Below, in pieces: positions 37,045 through 45,739 of a stretch of DNA of 64,000 nt. This DNA comes from DSUN01 sp035527715 (GTDB taxonomy: Bacteria; Planctomycetota; PUPC01; DSUN01). A program made the position numbers and the translations under genes. Positions within the stretch are counted from its first letter, which is position 1; each line of letters begins with the position of its first letter. The stretch lies in the NCBI GenBank assembly GCA_035527715.1, contig DATKZY010000194.1, forward strand, positions 19,525 through 83,524, written 5' to 3'. The notes under the pieces were generated by a model. It made no database searches. It was not told the origin of the DNA and saw nothing but the letters and a program-made list of their open reading frames with translations.

Positions 37045-39137
37045 CGGGGGGCCTCCATCTGGTTTGCGAAGAACTGTCGGGCATTGGCATACGCTTCGAG
37101 CGCGCGGGCACGGAGGTCGGGCGTCGGAATGCTCGGGGCGAACTCGACCAACGCGTCAATCTCGGCGACGAAGCGGGCCGCGTCCCTCCCCGACGCCGGC
37201 CGCTTGCCGCCCACGGTGACGACGAGCGGGCTGGTGTGGGCGAACTGGTTGTGGCTCGCGCTGTGCGGGTAGCGCGGCTTGGTCGTGCCGAAGCAGCGCG
37301 CGGCGAACCAGCACGGGGCGTCCACGCGGAACGCCTTTTCCCACGAGAGGCGGCCGTCGAACTTCTCGAGCTTGCGCTCGGCGGCGACCTCACCGTTGCA
37401 CAGGATCTGCACGAGGCCGACGGGGTGGCGGCTGGCCAGCTCGAGCGAGACCTTCACCTCGGCGGGGGCGTCGAGGGCCAACCCGTCGCCGGGCAGGCGG
37501 CCGTTGACCTTGAGCCACAGCAGCGGGCCGTTGGTCACGAAGCCGTCGCCGCGCTTCAACGCCGCGGCGAATGCCTTGACGCTCAGCGGCTCGGGGCAGC
37601 GGGCGTAGACGCGGTTGAAGCCGATGCGGCTCAGCCGTTGCCACGACGTGCCGCCCGACGCGGGCACCCGCAGGCCGCAGTTCAGCAGCGCGTACCAGGT
37701 CTTGTAGGTGTGCTCGTAGAGCGGCTGGCCGTCCCAGCCGTCGCCCGACCACTTGGCCTTCGGGTCGTCGAGCAGGTTCTGCATGCTGTTGTCGAGCACC
37801 GACCAGAGGTCCATGAGGCCGAGCGCGGCGCTCACGGCCAGCTCGGGCTGCTGCTGTCCGCCGCCCTTGGGCGCGAAGGGCCGCGCCCGCAGGTAGCGAA
37901 TCGTCACGCCGCCCATCTTGTGGCACTGCTCGTCGTAGTGGAAGAAGGGCGTCAGCTCGGGCGTCGGCGTCTTCGGGTCGAGCACGGTCGTGGGGATGCC
38001 GAAGTAGAAGACGTTCCCGAAGTTCCAGTGCTCGATCTCCTGGCCGCTGCACGCGAGGTGCGTGGCGTCGGACGACTCGCGGTAGAGCGGCAGCTCGCGC
38101 GGCTGGTGGCTGGAGTAATGGCAGTTCATCGCCACGTTCACGTCCTCGGCGCGGAGCATCGCCAGCGTGGTCTTGCCGTGGAGATGCATGTCGGCGGCGA
38201 GCCAGCCGTCCTCCTCGACGGGGCAGAGCGGCTCCAGCTCGACCTTGCACTCGGTCGGCTCGTCGGCCTTCGCCTCGAGGCCCTTCTGCCAGTTCTTGTG
38301 GCCGTAGCCCTTCATCGCGGTCACGCGGCACCAGCCGGGCGGGAGCGGGATCGTGAACTGCCCGTCGGCATAGGAGTAGCGGGGCTGGAGGAAGGCGTAC
38401 CACGACTGCGTGCGGTAGTTGGCCTCGCCGGGCACGACGTAGAGGCGGCCCTTGCCGTCCTCGACGTAGAGCTTGGCGGCGAGGGGCGTGCCATCGCTCT
38501 TGCGGACGATGCTCCCCTTGAGCGTGGCCGCCGGCGCGACGCCGACCCGCAGCGGCACCTCGCTCGCCTTGCCCGCGCACGCGACCTTGAGGGCGAGCGA
38601 ATGCTCGACGGGCTCGCCGCTGGCCATCGCGGGCAGGACGACGATTGCGGCGAAATGGCGCGGCAGATCGAGTTCCTGCCCCTCAATGCGAATGCCCTCG
38701 GCCTCGACGGGCGCGATGCTCAGCCTGCCCCCGCGCGGCGACGGCAGCACGCGCAGCACGAGCGCCGACGGCACGCCGCGATGGAGGACGACCTGAGGCT
38801 TCACGTTGTCCACGACCGAGGCGCCCTGCTCGCCGGGCGCGAGGGTGCAGATGGGCTTGAGCTTCAGCGCGTCCAGGATCGCGTCGTAGGCTTCGAGACC
38901 CGAGGCGGCGAGGGCCTCGGGCTTCGGCCCGGCCTGCTCCCGTACGGCGCGGTGGATGCGGCGCAGCGGCTCCTGGAGCGCGTCGCTCCCCCAGCCGCGA
39001 ACGGGCGCCTGCTCGAGTTCCTCGTAGTTGAATGCCTCGATTCTCGCCCACTCCTTGCGCAGCTCTTCGGCGTCCCCTGCGAAGCCCAGCAGCGGAGCGA
39101 GGGTCAGGACGGCCGCAATCCGCGTCACGGGCGGCAT
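37041..39137 (-). CDS. Exported CehA/McbA-like PHP-fold metallohydrolase
   Basis: A 698-aa protein with a signal peptide (IAAVLTLAPLLGFAGD). It has an Ig-like or carboxypeptidase-regulatory-like middle domain (GSIVRKSDGTPLAAKLYVED) and then a PHP-type site DMHLHG (H318, H320) with downstream NCHYSSHQ and G-Q-E-I-E-H-W-N. This arrangement is seen in CehA/McbA proteins, whose founding members hydrolyse carbamates such as carbaryl; in environmental genomes the natural substrate is unknown. It overlaps the 824-aa gene by 13 nt and the amidohydrolase by 4 nt, so the three are coupled. Confidence 0.85.
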   Translation of the reverse strand: MPPVTRIAAVLTLAPLLGFAGDAEELRKEWARIEAFNYEELEQAPVRGWGSDALQEPLRRIHRAVREQAGPKPEALAASGLEAYDAILDALKLKPICTLAPGEQGASVVDNVKPQVVLHRGVPSALVLRVLPSPRGGRLSIAPVEAEGIRIEGQELDLPRHFAAIVVLPAMASGEPVEHSLALKVACAGKASEVPLRVGVAPAATLKGSIVRKSDGTPLAAKLYVEDGKGRLYVVPGEANYRTQSWYAFLQPRYSYADGQFTIPLPPGWCRVTAMKGYGHKNWQKGLEAKADEPTECKVELEPLCPVEEDGWLAADMHLHGKTTLAMLRAEDVNVAMNCHYSSHQPRELPLYRESSDATHLACSGQEIEHWNFGNVFYFGIPTTVLDPKTPTPELTPFFHYDEQCHKMGGVTIRYLRARPFAPKGGGQQQPELAVSAALGLMDLWSVLDNSMQNLLDDPKAKWSGDGWDGQPLYEHTYKTWYALLNCGLRVPASGGTSWQRLSRIGFNRVYARCPEPLSVKAFAAALKRGDGFVTNGPLLWLKVNGRLPGDGLALDAPAEVKVSLELASRHPVGLVQILCNGEVAAERKLEKFDGRLSWEKAFRVDAPCWFAARCFGTTKPRYPHSASHNQFAHTSPLVVTVGGKRPASGRDAARFVAEIDALVEFAPSIPTPDLRARALEAYANARQFFANQMEAPR

Positions 39138-41599
39138 CTCCTCACGGTCTCGGCCAACTTGTTGAGGTAGAACAGGTCGCCGCGTTCGAGCCAGGGGACG
39201 TCAATCCACTTCCCGAGCTGTTCGGGCTTCTCGCCGAGGATCATCGAGCGGGCCATGAAGTGCTCGAAGGCGTCGCTCGGGTGGTTCATGTTGTGCTCGT
39301 AGCCAAGGATGGCCGGGGCGAAGCTGGCGTACCAGGTCGGCTGGTTCCAGGCGATGCGGTCGGCGTAGGCGGCGCACTCGGGCTTCAGGTGATCGGCGAG
39401 GAAGGCGGCCAGCTCGGGCGTGAGATAGCGGAAGGCCACGGGCTCAACGGTGCAGAGCTGCGTCCACTTGTCGCCCATCACGCCCGCCCAGTGGCCCAGC
39501 TCGACGCGGTCGGGCGCCAACTCGATGACCTGCTGGACGTCGTGCTCGGGCTTCGACCAGTCGGTCGTCTCGAGGTCGCCGCACCAGTTGCACGGACCGC
39601 GGCCGCGCCAGGCCCAGAACCAGTCGGGCTTCGGCGGCAGCTTGACGAGGCCCGTCTGGTAGCGCCACTGCGCCATCTTGCCCATCGCGAAGCGGAGGAC
39701 GGCGGTTCGGGCGAAGAGCCACCAGGCCTGCTGCTCGGTCTCCTTGTCGCCCACGAGGCGGGCAAGGCGAATCGCGCCGATGGCGCCGCTGAAGCGGCGA
39801 TTGGCGTTCACCACGGCGGCGGGGCGATCCCCGCGCCAGGTGTCGGTCGCGCCGTATTCCTTGCGGAGCTGTTCGCGTTCCTCGGGCTTGCCCATCCAGG
39901 GCAGGAAGCGGTTCGGGTGGCCGAGGTGATAGAGGGTCGCCCAGCCCTGCTCCTCGAAGGCGGAGGCGATGACCTTCTTGCACGCCTCCCACTCCTCGGG
40001 CGTCGGCTTCGTGCCGCTGAGGGCGTAGTAGCGCTCGAGACCGTAGAGGGCGAACAGGCTCACCCGCTTGCCCCGCTCCTCGGCGATGGTCTTTGAGGCG
40101 TGGCACGGCCCCACGTCGTAGCCGCCGCGGCGGGCCCCCTTGTCGGGCGGCATCAGGGGCGTCGTCTCGGGCGGGAACGCCTTGCGAATGTCCGCCATGC
40201 ACTCCAGCAGCGCCGCCTGCTGCTCCTTCTTCACGACGGGATAGAGCTGTGCGAGCAGATACAGCGCCTCGCCCGGCTCGCCCCAATAGTACTCGCCCCG
40301 GCTCGCGTTGATCGGGATGTTGTCCGCGTAGACCCAAGGCGCCAGCCGGCCCGCACCCAGCATTTTCTCCACCTGGGTCTCAAGCTCGGCCTGGAGCGCG
40401 CCAGGAGCCTTCGCACTGGATCGAGCGGCTTCGGGTGGCTTCGCATACTGCCCCAAACCTCTGACGTTCCACGTGAGCGTGTCAATCTTCAGGTGCCTTG
40501 GGTCCTCCTGTTCCGCGGGAGTTGTGACCAGCCGGCCGAAGGGTCGGGTCACGTAGGCGGCCATCGGCAACAGGTACGGCCAGTAGGAGGTGGACTCCCC
40601 GCCAAGGAAGGTTGCCTTCTCCGTGAACGCGGCCTCGTCCTTTGCGGCGTCATACTGGAAACCTTCCCGCGCTGAGAGCGGATAGGGCACGCACAGCGGG
40701 AGGGCCGCACCAAGCCGCTCGGCGACATCTGCGGGCAGCCCCTCGCTCCATCCCTGCGTGACCGAGGCCCGGTCCGCTCGTGAGACGAGGGCGATGACGA
40801 CTCTCGTGCCCGCCTCGGCGAAGGCGAAGTCGAGGCCGCCCTCCTTGGCTGCCGTCACCGAGGTCGGCGGACGGTTGAAGATGAGGTGAACGGGGCGGTC
40901 TCCAAGAAACGCTTCGCTGTGGTAGCCATGGCCCGCAATCGGCCAGTCGGTGCCGACGAAGTGGCTCGACTTGCCCCACCAGACGAGGACCCAGGGCTGC
41001 GCCGCCGGCGGGACGGGGATGGCGTCGCTCGTCGCCACGACCTTCACGCCGTCGCCCTGCGGCACGGCGATGTGGGCGGGGGTGATCGTGGTCTTCGGCG
41101 CAAGGTTGCCGCCCATGTGGCCGTGGATTTTCATTTTGCCCTTCTCGTCGAGAGTGACCATGCGCTCGTGCTGGCCGGCGAAGAGGCGGAGGCGGTCGGT
41201 GGAGGTCTCGACGACGATGCCGGGGGAGAGCATGCTGGCGTAAAGGGTGAGCTTGGCGCCGCCCTCGAGGGTGACGACCGCCTTCGAGTGCGACCAGTCG
41301 CCCGTGCGCTCGACGGCGGTCACGGCGAGCGTGGAGGGGAGGCCGATGGAGCCGAGGGGGATGTCGGCGGGGCCGAGGGTGTTCCAGCCGGTGTCCATCG
41401 AGCCGTCGGGGATGAAGAGGTCGAGCGTCTTGCCGATGCGGACGCGGAGATCCTGCGAGCACATCGGCCCCTCGCAGAGGCCCTTGGCATTGGCCTGCCA
41501 ATCGGGGTCGGGGGCGGCGGCGAGGGCGAGGGCGCGGAACGACAGGAAGAGAAGAAGGAAGAAGAATCGAGGACGACGACGAGGACGATTGGGGGCCAT
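39125..41599 (-). CDS. 824-aa exported protein of unknown family
   Basis: An 824-aa protein beginning one nucleotide after the PQQ-propeller stop, with GGAGGG 7 nt before the ATG. The signal peptide MAPNRPRRRPRFFFLLLFLS is unusually Arg- then Phe/Leu-rich because it is encoded by a TCGTCCTCGTC-type interspersed repeat (41564-41592). The first ~300 residues look like a beta-sandwich (KLTLYASMLSPGIVVETSTD). The later part is helical and Trp-rich (RRFSGAIGAIRLARLVGD, WAWRGRGPCNWCGDLE), reminiscent of (alpha/alpha) toroid glycan-active proteins, but no catalytic residues can be assigned. Its operon places it with exported hydrolases. Confidence 0.8.
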   Translation of the reverse strand: MAPNRPRRRPRFFFLLLFLSFRALALAAAPDPDWQANAKGLCEGPMCSQDLRVRIGKTLDLFIPDGSMDTGWNTLGPADIPLGSIGLPSTLAVTAVERTGDWSHSKAVVTLEGGAKLTLYASMLSPGIVVETSTDRLRLFAGQHERMVTLDEKGKMKIHGHMGGNLAPKTTITPAHIAVPQGDGVKVVATSDAIPVPPAAQPWVLVWWGKSSHFVGTDWPIAGHGYHSEAFLGDRPVHLIFNRPPTSVTAAKEGGLDFAFAEAGTRVVIALVSRADRASVTQGWSEGLPADVAERLGAALPLCVPYPLSAREGFQYDAAKDEAAFTEKATFLGGESTSYWPYLLPMAAYVTRPFGRLVTTPAEQEDPRHLKIDTLTWNVRGLGQYAKPPEAARSSAKAPGALQAELETQVEKMLGAGRLAPWVYADNIPINASRGEYYWGEPGEALYLLAQLYPVVKKEQQAALLECMADIRKAFPPETTPLMPPDKGARRGGYDVGPCHASKTIAEERGKRVSLFALYGLERYYALSGTKPTPEEWEACKKVIASAFEEQGWATLYHLGHPNRFLPWMGKPEEREQLRKEYGATDTWRGDRPAAVVNANRRFSGAIGAIRLARLVGDKETEQQAWWLFARTAVLRFAMGKMAQWRYQTGLVKLPPKPDWFWAWRGRGPCNWCGDLETTDWSKPEHDVQQVIELAPDRVELGHWAGVMGDKWTQLCTVEPVAFRYLTPELAAFLADHLKPECAAYADRIAWNQPTWYASFAPAILGYEHNMNHPSDAFEHFMARSMILGEKPEQLGKWIDVPWLERGDLFYLNKLAETVRRCRP
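41564..41592. repeat. TCGTCCTCGTC-type repeat inside a signal-peptide coding region
   Basis: On the minus strand CCCAATCGTCCTCGTCG and the following CGTCC units match the core of the hairpin at 63296-63387 and the run at 23326-23360. Here the repeat encodes the N-region PNRPRRRPRF of the 824-aa protein. Confidence 0.7.
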
Positions 41600-41600
41600 G

Positions 41601-42854
41601 CTACTGCCCTCCACTGAAGCATCGGAGGCCGTGGAGGCTGGCGTGGAAGAGATGGCCGTCGGCGACGACAGGCTGGCTGGCGCCGCCGCCCTGGGTGTTG
41701 CTGACGAGGTTCTGCCACGGGCCGCCGCCAATGGGCGTCCACTTCTTCGTGGGAATCTCGTAGCAGCCGGTGAACTGGGCGTTGCCCTCCTGGCAGTGCA
41801 TGACGAAGATGAGGCCGCCCGCGGCGCCGGCAATCATATTCTCGTCTGTGTTGCCCACGCCACCCGCGCGTTTTCCTGGGCCACCCTTTTCGGAGATGTA
41901 TTCGATCTCTTTGGAGGCGGCGTCCACGCGGCACCAGCCGCTGTCCCTGGCGGTGACGAGCCGCCCCTCGCCGTCCACGCACGGCGGGGCGACGGCCCCG
42001 TTCATCGTGATGCCGCCGGGGATGGCCAGGGTGACCGGCTGCCCCGTCTTCTCGTCGAAGGCCGTCGCCTCCCAGGGGCCGAAGGGGCGGACGATGACGA
42101 GGCCCTTGTGAACGACGGGCCAGTAGTCCTTGAAGGCGAGCGCGCCCTTGAGCGGCTCGGTCTTCCACAATTCCTTGCCGTCCTTCGCGTCGAGGGCGTA
42201 GAGGCGGCAGTCCATCCCCGCGACGTAGATGCAGCCGCCATTGAAGGCGGGCGACTGGAGGAGCGGGCAGGCGAAGTCGGCCTTCCACGCGACGCTGCCG
42301 TCGCTCTGGTTCAGGGCGAAGAGGGTGCCGCCGCGATTGGGGGCGAAGACCTTGCCTTCGGCGAGGAGCACGGCGGTCGAGAAGCCCGTGCGGAACTTCG
42401 ACTCGAACTTCCAGGCGAGCTTGCCGGACCCGTCGCCAGCTCCGGGTGCCCCGGCCTCGACAGCATAGACACAGCCATCCATCGAGGCGAAGAAGACCTT
42501 TCCCCCCTCGACGCCCGCGCTGTGCAGGATCGGCCCCACGCGCTCGTCGGCCGCGGCGGGGAACTTCCACAGCCGCTTGCCGTCGGCGGCGTTGAGGCAA
42601 TGGAGATTGCCGCCCTCGGTGCCGAGGAAGATGTGGCCGCCGGCGATGACGGGCTGCATCGCGGGATAGAGCCGCTCGGGCTGGAACTGCACGTTCCACT
42701 TGAGCTTGAAGGGCGGCTTGAGCTTCTCGGCGGAGTAGCCCGTGTGCTGCGGCCCATTGCCGAGCTGAGGCCAGTCGGCGGCAGAGGCGGAAAGGGACCA
42801 AAGGGACAAAAGGGACGCAAGGGACAGAACAGGCAGAAGAAAGCCACTTCTCAT
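41601..42854 (-). CDS. Secreted PQQ-like beta-propeller protein
   Basis: A 417-aa protein with GGAGG 8 nt before the ATG. The signal peptide is followed by ADWPQLGNGPQHTGYS, the usual opening of PQQ-binding-like propellers, then blades with A-x-D-G-x-x-L-W-K-F (LNAADGKRLWKFPAA, LDAKDGKELWKTEPL, LNQSDGSVAWK). No quinone or calcium site of true dehydrogenases is seen, so it is probably a structural or BamB-like propeller. The hydrophobic core LSLASLLSLWSLS is encoded by four 9-bp GGGAC-core units (42791-42826). Confidence 0.88.
   Translation of the reverse strand: MRSGFLLPVLSLASLLSLWSLSASAADWPQLGNGPQHTGYSAEKLKPPFKLKWNVQFQPERLYPAMQPVIAGGHIFLGTEGGNLHCLNAADGKRLWKFPAAADERVGPILHSAGVEGGKVFFASMDGCVYAVEAGAPGAGDGSGKLAWKFESKFRTGFSTAVLLAEGKVFAPNRGGTLFALNQSDGSVAWKADFACPLLQSPAFNGGCIYVAGMDCRLYALDAKDGKELWKTEPLKGALAFKDYWPVVHKGLVIVRPFGPWEATAFDEKTGQPVTLAIPGGITMNGAVAPPCVDGEGRLVTARDSGWCRVDAASKEIEYISEKGGPGKRAGGVGNTDENMIAGAAGGLIFVMHCQEGNAQFTGCYEIPTKKWTPIGGGPWQNLVSNTQGGGASQPVVADGHLFHASLHGLRCFSGGQ
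42791..42826. repeat. 9-bp GGGAC-core array inside a signal-peptide coding region
   Basis: Four units in plus orientation: AAAGGGACC, AAAGGGACA, AAAGGGACG, CAAGGGACA. Because the period is three codons, the minus strand reads as successive Ser-Leu-X triplets. Same core and period as the intergenic array at 33691-33773. Confidence 0.8.
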
Positions 42855-42926
42855 GAGCCCGACCTCCGCAAGCGTGTCTTCCGGTACTGGTTACAGATTA
42901 CAGATTCGGGATGGGCGGGGCAAGGC

Positions 42927-43277
42927 TCAATCGTCATCGGTGAACCACTCGTCCTCGGGGTCCCAGGCGGGGACGCCGATGACGAGGGTCTTGAAGTCGC
43001 CGTGCCCGCGGTGCGGCGTGCCGGGGTCAATGCGCACGAGGAGGCCGGGGGTGAGCGTCAGCGTGTCGTCGCCCACCTCAAGCGTCCCCTGTCCTTCCAG
43101 GATGTAGTAGAACTCGGTGCAGTGCTTGTGGAAGTGGCGGCGGGAGTCCTGGATGGACGTGACGTGGATGTTGGCGGGCGAGCCGTCGTTGCGGGTGAAG
43201 ATGCGCCAGCTCTGGCCGCAGGGGCAAGGGACGGGCTTCGTGTCGTTCAGGTGTCGCGCGTCGTAGCCTTTGCTCAC
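42927..43277 (-). CDS. Cupin-domain protein
   Basis: A 116-aa single-domain cupin starting at a GTG with GGAGG 9 nt upstream. The first metal motif is H48-F-H50-K-H52-C-T-E55, followed by FYYILEGQGTLEVG; the second motif is P-G-T-P-H-R-G near residue 87. These residues normally bind one Fe, Mn or Zn for isomerase, dioxygenase or sugar-binding roles; the acidic tail (DPEDEWFTDDD) is distinctive. There is no signal peptide, so it acts in the cytoplasm. It lies between the FG-GAP and PQQ genes of the operon. Confidence 0.9.
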   Translation of the reverse strand: MSKGYDARHLNDTKPVPCPCGQSWRIFTRNDGSPANIHVTSIQDSRRHFHKHCTEFYYILEGQGTLEVGDDTLTLTPGLLVRIDPGTPHRGHGDFKTLVIGVPAWDPEDEWFTDDD

Positions 43278-43310
43278 GGGTCCGGGCCTCCAGACAGGCG
43301 GATGGGCGGC

Positions 43311-45728
43311 TCACTTGAAGGCGGTGGCATCCAGGGCCAGCCGGGCCGCCTTGCCCGCCTCGATCGCGATGGGCCTCTGGGCGACGCGGCCGTCCGTGAG
43401 GCAGATCGAGACCTGGTACTTGCCCGCTGGCAGGCCGAAGTGAGCCACGGGCGCCGCCTGGCCGCCCCAGCCTTCCGCCCCGTTCAGCTCGCGCAGGCCG
43501 GCCGGCCTGCCCTTCGCATCCACGACACGGACGACCGCGCCGACGGAGCCCGAGGCGACAGCAATGGAGACGCCCAACGAGCCGCAATCGGGCGCGCGGT
43601 CCATGCCGTTGAGGACGATGGCCGCCTTCCGCTCGAGGTTCAGCACGAGGTCGAGGCCGCCGTCGTCGTCCAGGTCGGCGAACGACGCGGCGAGGGCGGG
43701 GCCGAGCCTGTCGAGCCCCGCGGCGGCCGTGGCGTCCTTGAAGCCGCCCTTGCCATCGCCCAGGTAGAGGCGGCCCGGGCCCTTGGCGAAGCAGACGAAG
43801 AGGTCGAGATTGCCGTCGTTGTTCGCGTCGCCCCAGGCGGCGGCGTGGGTGGGCTCGGCGATCCTGGCCAGGTCGCCCGCGGAGGCCGCCACGTCGCTGA
43901 ACGTGCCGTCGTTGTTGTTGCGGTACAGCCGAGGCATCGCGGGGCCGGGCACGAGGAGGTCGAGGTCGCCGTCGTTGTCGTAGTCGGCGAACACGATGCC
44001 GCGTTTGGCCTCGTTGGAGGCGTGGAAGCGGATGCCGGCGCGCGGGTCGAGCTTGAAGCCCTTGCCGCCCTCGTTGTGGGCGAGGATGCCGTCGCCGAGG
44101 TTGTAGAGGAAGTCGGTGTAGCCGTCGCCGTCGTAGTCGGCGAAGGCGATGAAGTCGCCGTTGCCGACGCCCAGGCCCTTGGGGCCGAGGCCGGCCTTGT
44201 CGCTGACGTCGCGGAAGCGCTGCGGCCCCTTGCCGGTGTTCTCGAACAGGCAGATGCCGTGCTCGCCGTTGGCGATGAGGATGTCGGGCAGGCCGTCGCC
44301 GTTGTAGTCGAGCCAGCCGGCGCCCTCGGGGTTGCGGCCGCGGGGCGCCGGCAGGAGGCGCGAGTCGTCGCGGAAGCGGCCGCCGGCGGCGGTGAAGAGC
44401 TGGAAGCTGCTGGTCAACAGGTCGGGGTGCCCGTCGCCGTTGTAGTCGGCCCAGGCGGCGGCGCGCGAGCCGCCGGCGATGCCGAGGTCGCGCGCGAGGT
44501 CACGGAAGCCGTCGCCCTGGTTCACGAGCAGGAGGTTGGCGCCGCTGACGCACAGGAGGGCGTCGAGGCGGTCGTCGCCGTTGGCGTCGGCCCACGAGAT
44601 GCCGCGCACTTCGCCGCCGCGATGGGCGAATTCGCCGGCAATGCGGAAGCCGCCGCGTGCGCCCGCGATGCGGTCGAACGCCACGCTGCCCTTCGCGGGC
44701 AAGCCGTCCACGAGGAGCATGATCTTGTCCACCCGCCCGTTATTGGGCACGGGCTGGTTGTGCTCCCATTTCGAGGCTTCGCACTTGAAGTGGCGCGCGG
44801 CGACCGAGAAGCTCACGGGCGCGGCCCTGGCCTTGGCCGCGACGCGCACGGGCGGGGCCTCGAGCATGGTCCACTCGGGCGCGCAGCCGAAGGCCACGGC
44901 GACCTCGATGGGCCGGTCGCTATCGTTATCCACGAGCGCGGCGAACAGCGGCTGGGCCGAGACATCCATATTGTGAAGGAGCGTGACGGCGAGCTTCTTG
45001 CCGGCGGCGCCGTCCGAGCGGGCGCGGAGCACTTTGCCGCGGTCGCGCGTTTCCTCGACGGTCACCGTAGCCGGCCGCGCCCAGGTGGTTTCGACGGCCC
45101 AGCCGCGGATGGCCTCGAGGCCGTCCGCCGGCCCTGGGGGCGGCGTGGGAGGCGGCGGCGTGGCGACCTGGACAGGCTTCCTCAGCTTCTTGACGTCCAC
45201 CCTGGGCACCGAGGGGTTGGGCTTGGGCGGGGCCGCGCGGCCGGCGACGACGTCGCCCGTGAGCTTGATCAGGTCGGCCGTCGTGCCGTTGAAGGTGCGC
45301 CCCATCGCGATCTCGACGTGGGTCATGCGCCACCAGGTGTTGGCGGGGTTGGGCTCGGCCGTGGCGAAGAGCTGGAACCACGTGTCGCCGGCGTGGACGC
45401 ACGAGGCGATGTCGTTGCGCTCGCGCTTGGCGTAGATGATGACGGGCTCGCCCTCCTTGAGCACGTTCAGCAGGTAGGCGGCGTGGTCGCCCGGGCCGAT
45501 GCCCAGGTTGATCTTCACCAGCTCGAAGTCCTTCTTGCCCTTCAGCACGCGCTCGACCTGGGCCGCGGCGATGCGCTTCGCGGCGTCCACCTTGGTCAGG
45601 CGGCCGACGTAGATCTGGTTCGACTCGTCCAGCACCTCCTTGAGCGAGTAGAGCCGCATGATGAAGGCGTGGGCGCTGCCGCTGAGGAGGACGGCAAGCA
45701 GGAACACGAAGAGCGGACGACGCCACAT
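43311..45728 (-). CDS. Secreted FG-GAP/VCBS repeat protein
   Basis: An 805-aa protein with a signal peptide (WRRPLFVFLLAVLLSGSAHA). An N-terminal domain of ~160 residues (LKEVLDESNQIYVGRLTKVD) precedes a Pro-rich linker (ATPPPPTPPPGP near residue 195). The C-terminal half has at least six calcium-loop repeats (DANGDDRLD, DYNGDGHPD, DYNGDGLPD, DYDGDGYTD, DYDNDGDLD, DANNDGNLD) forming an integrin-like propeller. It probably binds ligand or surface polymer and has no visible catalytic site. It starts 11 nt after the YdjY-acylphosphatase gene, with AAGGGA as ribosome-binding site. Confidence 0.88.
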   Translation of the reverse strand: MWRRPLFVFLLAVLLSGSAHAFIMRLYSLKEVLDESNQIYVGRLTKVDAAKRIAAAQVERVLKGKKDFELVKINLGIGPGDHAAYLLNVLKEGEPVIIYAKRERNDIASCVHAGDTWFQLFATAEPNPANTWWRMTHVEIAMGRTFNGTTADLIKLTGDVVAGRAAPPKPNPSVPRVDVKKLRKPVQVATPPPPTPPPGPADGLEAIRGWAVETTWARPATVTVEETRDRGKVLRARSDGAAGKKLAVTLLHNMDVSAQPLFAALVDNDSDRPIEVAVAFGCAPEWTMLEAPPVRVAAKARAAPVSFSVAARHFKCEASKWEHNQPVPNNGRVDKIMLLVDGLPAKGSVAFDRIAGARGGFRIAGEFAHRGGEVRGISWADANGDDRLDALLCVSGANLLLVNQGDGFRDLARDLGIAGGSRAAAWADYNGDGHPDLLTSSFQLFTAAGGRFRDDSRLLPAPRGRNPEGAGWLDYNGDGLPDILIANGEHGICLFENTGKGPQRFRDVSDKAGLGPKGLGVGNGDFIAFADYDGDGYTDFLYNLGDGILAHNEGGKGFKLDPRAGIRFHASNEAKRGIVFADYDNDGDLDLLVPGPAMPRLYRNNNDGTFSDVAASAGDLARIAEPTHAAAWGDANNDGNLDLFVCFAKGPGRLYLGDGKGGFKDATAAAGLDRLGPALAASFADLDDDGGLDLVLNLERKAAIVLNGMDRAPDCGSLGVSIAVASGSVGAVVRVVDAKGRPAGLRELNGAEGWGGQAAPVAHFGLPAGKYQVSICLTDGRVAQRPIAIEAGKAARLALDATAFK

Positions 45729-45739
45729 GCGGGTATCCC

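Noticed and set aside
35140..37272. A 710-residue open frame on the plus strand
   Set aside because: Antisense to the amidohydrolase gene, which has clear metal motifs and a family-typical C-terminus.
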